NCBI RefSeq assembly: GCF_023078275.1
Contig: NC_062977.1
Location: 11,739,118-11,803,117, forward strand
Source of the DNA: Leguminivora glycinivorella
Lineage: Eukaryota > Arthropoda > Insecta > Lepidoptera > Tortricidae
Direction: 5' to 3'
Length of the DNA: 64,000 nucleotides
Part shown: piece after piece, positions 58,373 to 64,000 of the stretch
Position numbering within the stretch: the first letter of the stretch is position 1
How the letters are laid out: the number at the start of each line of letters is the position of its first letter
The notes under the pieces: model-generated
Databases searched by the model: none
What the model was told of the DNA's origin: nothing
What the model saw: the letters and a program-made list of their open reading frames with translations, nothing else
Program-made: the position numbers and the translations under genes

Positions 58373-59252
58373 TGTCGCAGGGAAATGGCCAAAACAGAGA
58401 TTTGATCAAATCTCTAAGGGATTTGATCAAATCACGCAGGATGTCAAAGTGGCGAATCCATTTCATCATTTCTCTAGAAAATTTCAGTCATTTGACTAAA
58501 TCCCTGACTCTGTTTAGTGATATCACAAAATCGGCTAATAGACACGCCACGTTTTGTCATTTCACTAGATTTGTTTAGGGATTTGATAAAATCCCTGAAC
58601 CACGACAGTGAGTTGACGAAACGAACTCAAAAAGTCAACTAGTTTTAACATTTCCCTAAACAAATTTAGGGAAATGATAAAGTCTCAACTGGTGATTTGA
58701 TCAAATGTCTGAACTGGTTTCGTGAAATGACAAAACGAAGAATCTAATATATCCAATTAGATTTATTAGACTCTTGCCTTTGTCACTTGATTTGATTGAA
58801 TCCTTAACTAGATTAGTGAAATGGTAAAATTGAATCCGTTTTTGGTTTTCTATAAATAACAAAAAAAATAGAATAAGTGAAGTGAAGAAACAAAGCTAAA
58901 AATTAATTATTATTTTAAATTATTTTCATATTTATTAAAACATTTTGTCTTTTCACTGAACTTGTTTAGCGAAATGATAAAACTAGTTGACTTTATATGC
59001 TCGTTTCGTCAACTTACTGACGTGGTTCAGGGATTTTATCAAATCCCTAAACAAATCTAGTGAAATGACAAAACGTGGCGTGTCTGTTGGTCGATTTTGT
59101 GATTTCACTAAACAGAGTAAGGGATTTAGTCAAATGACTGAAATTTTCTAGAGAAATGATAAAATGGATTCGCCATTTTGACATCCTGCGTGATTTGATC
59201 ATATCCCTTAGTGATTTGATGAAATCTCTGTTTTGACCATTTCCCTGCGACA
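58373..59252. mobile_element. 880-bp foldback element with about 260-bp inverted arms
   Basis: Ends TGTCGCAGGGAAATGGCCAA / TTGACCATTTCCCTGCGACA. The arms stay over about 90 percent complementary for about 260 bp and encode the same 68-codon ORF on opposite strands. TGTA flanks both sides. The short repeated words GATTTGATCAAAT and CACTAAA fill the arms. Confidence 0.85.
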
Positions 59253-59349
59253 TGTATATATTTTACCAAACCTGGATTTAATGGAGAAGCCCAAGGTCTT
59301 TCGACCCATATCGGATTTGGTCCTACCGCCGGAGGTGCCAAATGCCTTT

Positions 59350-60190
59350 ATTTAGAATAGAATAGAATATAATATTTTTTTATTGCGAGCCATGGTACAC
59401 GTGGAGTTGTTACATTTCATTAAAATAGAACGGCATGGCGCCCTGAGAGGGCATTGCAAAGCAGTCTTATATCTAGTTATCGTAAAACACTTGAAACTAA
59501 CCAACATTTAAAACAAATACTTAAAACTAGTGTTTACATACTAGCGAATTATTTTGTCCTAGCCTATTTTTGTATTAAGTAAGTAGGAATATGTACTTAC
59601 TAATATTTAGGTATATACGCAAGAGAGCACATAGGTTAGGAAAATAATAGTTACTTTATTAGTAGTATCTTAAGTAATCTTAAGTATCTAATTATGAACA
59701 TTTATCCTCCATAAATATACTCTTGGACGGAATAATATGCCTTTGACATTAAAAGTGTTTTTAATTTTGATGAGAATGAGTTAAGGTTTTTTATATTTCT
59801 AATATTGTTTGGCAGTTTATTATAAATCTGTATCGCTCTGAAATATGGGCCGTTTTTATAGATGTCTAAAATTGATTCCGGGGGAGAGAGCTTATTATTA
59901 CGACGTGCACTTTTACAAAATTCAAATAAATGTATGTTCTTTCTGACAAAGTTTGAAATTTCGAAAATGTAGAGAGATGGGAGAGTTAAAATTTGAAGGT
60001 TAGTGAAATGTTTTTTGCAGCTGTCAGTTTGTTTTTTATTGGTTAGGATGCGGACACATTTTTTTTGGGCTACAAGGAGATCGTGGGCAATGTGGGCATC
60101 ACTGCCATGGCCCCATAGAATGATACCATAACGTAACCAGGCTTGTGCGTAAGAGTGGTATGCGGACAAAGCGCACTCTGTATGAGTGTT
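59350..60190 (-). mobile_element. 5'-truncated LINE (Jockey/CR1-type) with 155-codon C-terminal ORF
   Basis: The ORF at 60169-59702 reads YAQAWLRYGIILWG, QKKCVRIL, L-T-L-P-S-L-Y-I-F-E, Y-N-K-L-P-N-N-I-R. These are C-terminal motifs of Jockey/CR1 reverse transcriptases. It ends in a 3' UTR with an ATTCTATTCTATTCT-type tail at 59355-59370. It is truncated upstream of AYHSYAQ. Confidence 0.85.
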
Positions 60191-61105
60191 TGACTTTCGC
60201 CTAGTCTAGCCATAAATTCTGTTACATAGTGAATTGCGTCTAGAGACCACGATTTTAGAGTTTTTTTTTTATATTTATTAAAGGGATAAATTGCCTAGGT
60301 ATCGAAATGTCCTAATGATTATTTGATTTGGTCACTTGCCTAAAGACTGCCTTTTAGTGAGCAAGGAAAACTATCCTAAAATACGTACAGATTTTGGTGG
60401 AAATTTACCATTTTTGGTCTGATTTTTTTTTTACTTAACGCAAAATTATTTAATGTTTAGTAGATCTCTTATATTTATACAGCTCTAAGAAAGCCGCAAA
60501 TGCAGATATTAATCTACTTCAAGACCAAAATCCCATCTGTGTCATAGTTTTCTGAGGAGACCCCTTATAAAACCACATTTTTTCGAAAAAGTGTTCCATT
60601 TTCATGAAAAAGCCTGCTTGGATGTATCAACATACCATATAAGAAGCTTAATTTAAACCTTTTTGCAAAACCATATTCAAAAATAAAGATTGTACTTTTC
60701 AACCGAGCTCATTTTAAAAACACGAAAATCAGTTACGCCCAAATCTGGCTATGGATCAATTTTCCTAAGTTCACTTGGGTAGACTACTTGTTTTAGACAA
60801 GCCATAATTTTGATCCTCCGTGAAAAAAAATGTAGATCACATAAAAGAACAACGTCTGCTCTATGCGTCATATAATTATATTATATGCCCCCTGCCCTAT
60901 TAATGGTTAAAGGCGTATATTAAGGCGAAGGATAGCCACATCCTATAATTATTACAGCATTTTTGTTGACAATTTACCCCTCTGTCAAATATATATTTAA
61001 ATAAAATAACTTTAAAATTAGTCTCTACACGAAAATCTCTTTGTAACAGAGTTTATGGCTAGAATAGGTAGTAAGTTTATTTGCAATGAATATTAAGTAG
61101 GTAGG
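60191..61105. other. Non-coding AT-rich sequence
   Basis: No ORF with family features and no repeat that I recognise. Confidence 0.4.
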
Positions 61106-63226
61106 TATAGTATGAATTTTTTGAAACGAACGTTTCTAAACAAAGGCATTGTTCCTTTTGTGTTGAGCAAGAGCTTCTGTTTTACGCCGCGCTAAGACAA
61201 CAAGAAGCAACTGTATCCTGATAATTGTAAGGTTCAAATCTGTGCAGCAGCAAATTTGAGATAGATTGTTTTGGAAATGTGAAGCGATAGACCACACTGG
61301 TATAGTTGCAAATACACAGCGCTTCTAATACTTTGATAAGGTGACGGACCCAATCATGGACAGTTTAAGACAAATTTTCGCCTGTTTTTGATATTTCACT
61401 GATAAATCTAAAAATTCTACCGCTAATCGTGTTAAATTTCGAATGTCCTATCCTTCTTTTACATTTCAAGCGTATTGCAGAATAGATACTCCTATTGGTT
61501 TCTTCACAGTTAACAAATTAAAACTGGGTGTTTTTTCTCCAATTATGGACGGCAGATCTCCGGTAATGGATCCCCCATTATGGAGAGTGAAATAAGTTTA
61601 AAATTTTACTTTTAAAGCCAACTGATACTCAATGAGTCAATTTTATATACCATAAATACAATTAGTTTGGGTTATTTTAACATAGGATTGTTTCTTGTAA
61701 ATTTTGGTTTTGTAAATTGTTCCTTGTCCATCATAGGAGGTACGCAGTTTTTCGGTTCCAGTAATGGACAGTCGCAAAATAACGCCATTTCTTTATATCT
61801 TTTGAGCAACAAACTAGTATGTTTTATACCTTATCTTATGCTTAATGCAGTAAGTAAAACGCATTCAAGTTTACACCGAGTATTATTTTTTTATTATTTT
61901 ATACATGAACTCAACTCTCTTAGCAACATTACTAAGAATTCGTCTTGATATTTTTTTCAGTAAACTGGTGAATTTCATCTTGTCGCCAAATCCTTCAGAA
62001 ATAACCGAATTAATTGAAACTTCAAAATGAAACAGCTCTACAACTCTAGTTTATGGTACTTAGCCGTCAGTTTTTAGAAACTAATTTTAGATACTTATTT
62101 TTAAGGATTTGTGTTTTTTTGTCCATAATGGCATCACCGTCCATTATGGGGTATTTTACCTTACTTGGTGGTGGTGGTCTGGTGGTGTAAGTAATGAAAC
62201 ACGTATATCACTGTTATTTTTTATTAATGATTTTGTTAACAATCAATAATTGTATATAGCAATATATAAATAATTAATTACATAAATATTAGGTACAAGT
62301 CTATATACATACACATTTTTTTCGTACTGTATTATTTATACTTTGAAATTTAGATTTATTGTAACTAAAGTATTTATTTTATTTGTTTTTTACAGTAGTT
62401 ATTACAATTTAAAAATGTTTACTGATTTTTTCATATTCCTAATTGTTAGACAAACATTCCTAATAATTTAAATTACTTACGGTTTGTTTAGTTATTTATG
62501 TTATTTTATGTATCAAGACTTGTACCTAATATTTATGTAATTAATTATTTATGTATTGCTATATATAATTGTTGATTGTTAACAAAATCATTAATAAAAA
62601 ATAACAGTGATATACGTGTTTCATTACTTACACCATCACCACCACCACCAAGTATCAAAGAATTAGAAGCGCTGTGTATTTGCAACTATACCGGTGTGGT
62701 CTATCGCTTCACATTTCCAAAACAATCTATCTCAAATTTGCTGCTGCACAGATTTGAACCTTACAATTATCAGGATATAGTTGCTTCTTGTTGTCTTAGC
62801 GCGGCGTAAAACAGAAGCTCTTGCTCGACACCAAAGGAACAATGCCTTTGTTTAGAAATGTTATCGAATGATCTGTACACCCCACATTGTTTATGGTCTC
62901 TATGAGACACTAACTCTATATATATCTGTGGTGAGCTGTCACTGCTCTCTTGATTCTCCTCCGCTGAGCCAACAGCCAACAATATGGCTCCTATATTTTT
63001 ATATTAAATCGTAGTTAATCCGTAATGCGAATATTATAATCTGACACACAATGTAATGTTTTCAATATATAAACAATATTAAAAACTGCATTGGCTGGAT
63101 TTTGGGTGTTTCAATTAATCTCATGTAAGTACCAACATTCTTTATATTTCACATGTCGGCAGCGACGCAAATTCACTGCGCCCTTCGTCTGCTATTAAAT
63201 GTTCGTTTCAAAAAATTCATACTATA
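61106..63226. mobile_element. Element with about 230-bp inverted arms, carrying two insertions
   Basis: TATAGTATGAATTTTTTGAA at 61106 is inverted at 63201-63226. The inner arm (GGCATTGTTCCTTTTGTGTT ... TACGCCGCGCTAAGACAACA to 61336) is inverted at 62653-62862. The right arm is split by 334 bp (62863-63196) bounded by AAATGTT on both sides. No transposase is recognised in the interior. Confidence 0.75.
62163..62652. repeat. 490-bp palindrome inside the larger foldback
   Basis: ACTTGGTGGTGGTGGTCTGG ... ATCACTGTTATTTTTTATTA and its complement form arms of about 140 bp that are almost perfect. The loop is AT-rich. Confidence 0.85.
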
Positions 63227-63498
63227 CATTGGTGTCTTTTGTGAAAGGTGTTTTAGTAGCTCTTTCTGCTATGTGTCTGCTATAATCTTATACTAACTAC
63301 TATTCAATACAAATTTATTTTCAACCTTTCTTGACCGAAGCGACAGCGTAGTTATAATCTGGGCAATACGTTTGTGTAGGTAGGTACATATATCCAGATG
63401 TTCTCATTGACGACCGGTCTGGCCTAGCCACAGACCAACCCAACAAGACGGCCCTTACAGGGCGACTCGTGGTCACCAAGCATACGAAAAATCAGGTG

Positions 63499-63532
63499 TA
63501 TAAAAGTTTGAACGCGCGCGACACCGATCAGT
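63499..63532 (+). promoter_or_regulatory. TATA box and arthropod initiator
   Basis: TATAAAAG at 63499-63506 and TCAGT at 63528-63532. The initiator A lies 31 bp after the first T of TATA, the standard arthropod spacing. It precedes the short THAP-like reading frame at 63614. Confidence 0.55.
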
Positions 63533-63613
63533 AGCGCCCAAGTATACGACCCGCTAACAGTGTTCGTGTCCGCTCGGGAAAAAATCTTAAATAATTAAAT
63601 TTGGTTGCAAACA

Positions 63614-63697
63614 ATGGTCTCTTGCAGCATAAAGTGGTGTGGCAAGTCTTCTAACACTTCCACATATAAAAAAGATGTAATAACATTCCACAATTAA
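63614..63697 (+). CDS. THAP-like N-terminal peptide (27 codons), start of a gene or transposon cut by the window edge
   Basis: ATGG in good context opens MVSCSIKWCGKSSNTSTYKK and then D-V-I-T-F-H-N before a stop. C-x4-C near the start and the T-F-H motif 16 residues later match the start of THAP fingers. The conserved Trp and the C-x2-H pair are absent before the stop. Either the frame is broken, or an exon junction is hidden here that I could not find. Preceding sequence from 63406 (GACGACCGGTCTGGCCTAG) looks like the first 19 bases of the SINE at 13286. Confidence 0.35.
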   Translation: MVSCSIKWCGKSSNTSTYKKDVITFHN

Positions 63698-64000
63698 GTC
63701 AAATTAATAATTTTGTTGAATATTGTTTATTATCCGCGGAGTTCATTTATACTGGTCAATATGGTTGTACTGAGCGGCGCCGAGGCGCGTCCATCCCTTT
63801 TTGCCTAGTTAACAATGCGATATGCTATCCCTTTCACGTAAACAACTAGGGATGGGGCCATGTTAGTTTATGTCTGTTGCGGGAACTTCGTACTACCGTT
63901 CGTACCATGTGCTACCATTTTATGAAATATAAAAGAAAGCAGATTTGTAATTGTGAATAATTATCTAGAATCTGTAGAGTCTGTAGTGTTTTTTAGTTGA

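Overview
This is a nuclear window from an insect, most probably a moth or butterfly (Lepidoptera). The evidence is AT-rich sequence, short coding exons with standard GT/AG introns, insect-type protein orthologues, a tRNA-derived SINE with the A-box context typical of Lepidoptera, and many copies of repeat families that I recognise from lepidopteran genomes. These families include one ending CGCGGGCAAAAGCTAGT and one starting ACCGACTTCAAAAAAGG.

I support five host genes. (1) NDUFB11, a complex I accessory subunit, 946-1383 minus. (2) RTCB, the tRNA-splicing ligase, 1990-8177 plus, five exons, divergent from NDUFB11. (3) Glycerol kinase, 8631-18646 minus, twelve exons, 552 residues, tail-to-tail with RTCB. 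(4) A small acidic protein in two exons, 19965-20895 plus, possibly the KEOPS subunit GON7. (5) An SLC6 transporter matching insect inebriated, nine exons over 29 kb, 23459-52431 minus, tail-to-tail with gene 4. Every exon junction was placed by hand from splice signals and reading phase. All five frames close cleanly except inebriated exon 1, where one base is missing from a C run. There is also a THAP-domain exon inside inebriated intron 1, a second THAP-like start behind a TATA/initiator promoter at the right edge, and the start of a zinc-finger ORF running off the left edge. The host genes are housekeeping or physiological genes (respiration, tRNA ligation, glycerol use, osmolyte or transmitter uptake) and do not form a pathway.

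Mobile and foldback DNA fills most of the introns and the region right of 53 kb. I find hAT-type elements with 8-bp target duplications, PIF/Harbinger-type MITEs with TAA or TTA duplications, a MULE-like element with a 9-bp duplication and an empty paralogous site in the same window, Helitron-like repeats, LINE 3' fragments, an interrupted SINE, and several near-perfect palindromes.

The most unusual feature is a group of tandem arrays with a monomer of about 120 bp. Two of them (5771-7376 in RTCB intron 4 and 43740-48400 in inebriated intron 1) are inverted head-to-head. The second has 720-bp and 240-bp higher-order periods and reads open on both strands for hundreds of codons. The arrays share a weak CTGATGATGG-type core with each other and with dispersed repeats at 27.3 and 53.5 kb, which suggests one repeat superfamily that is repeatedly amplified and inverted.
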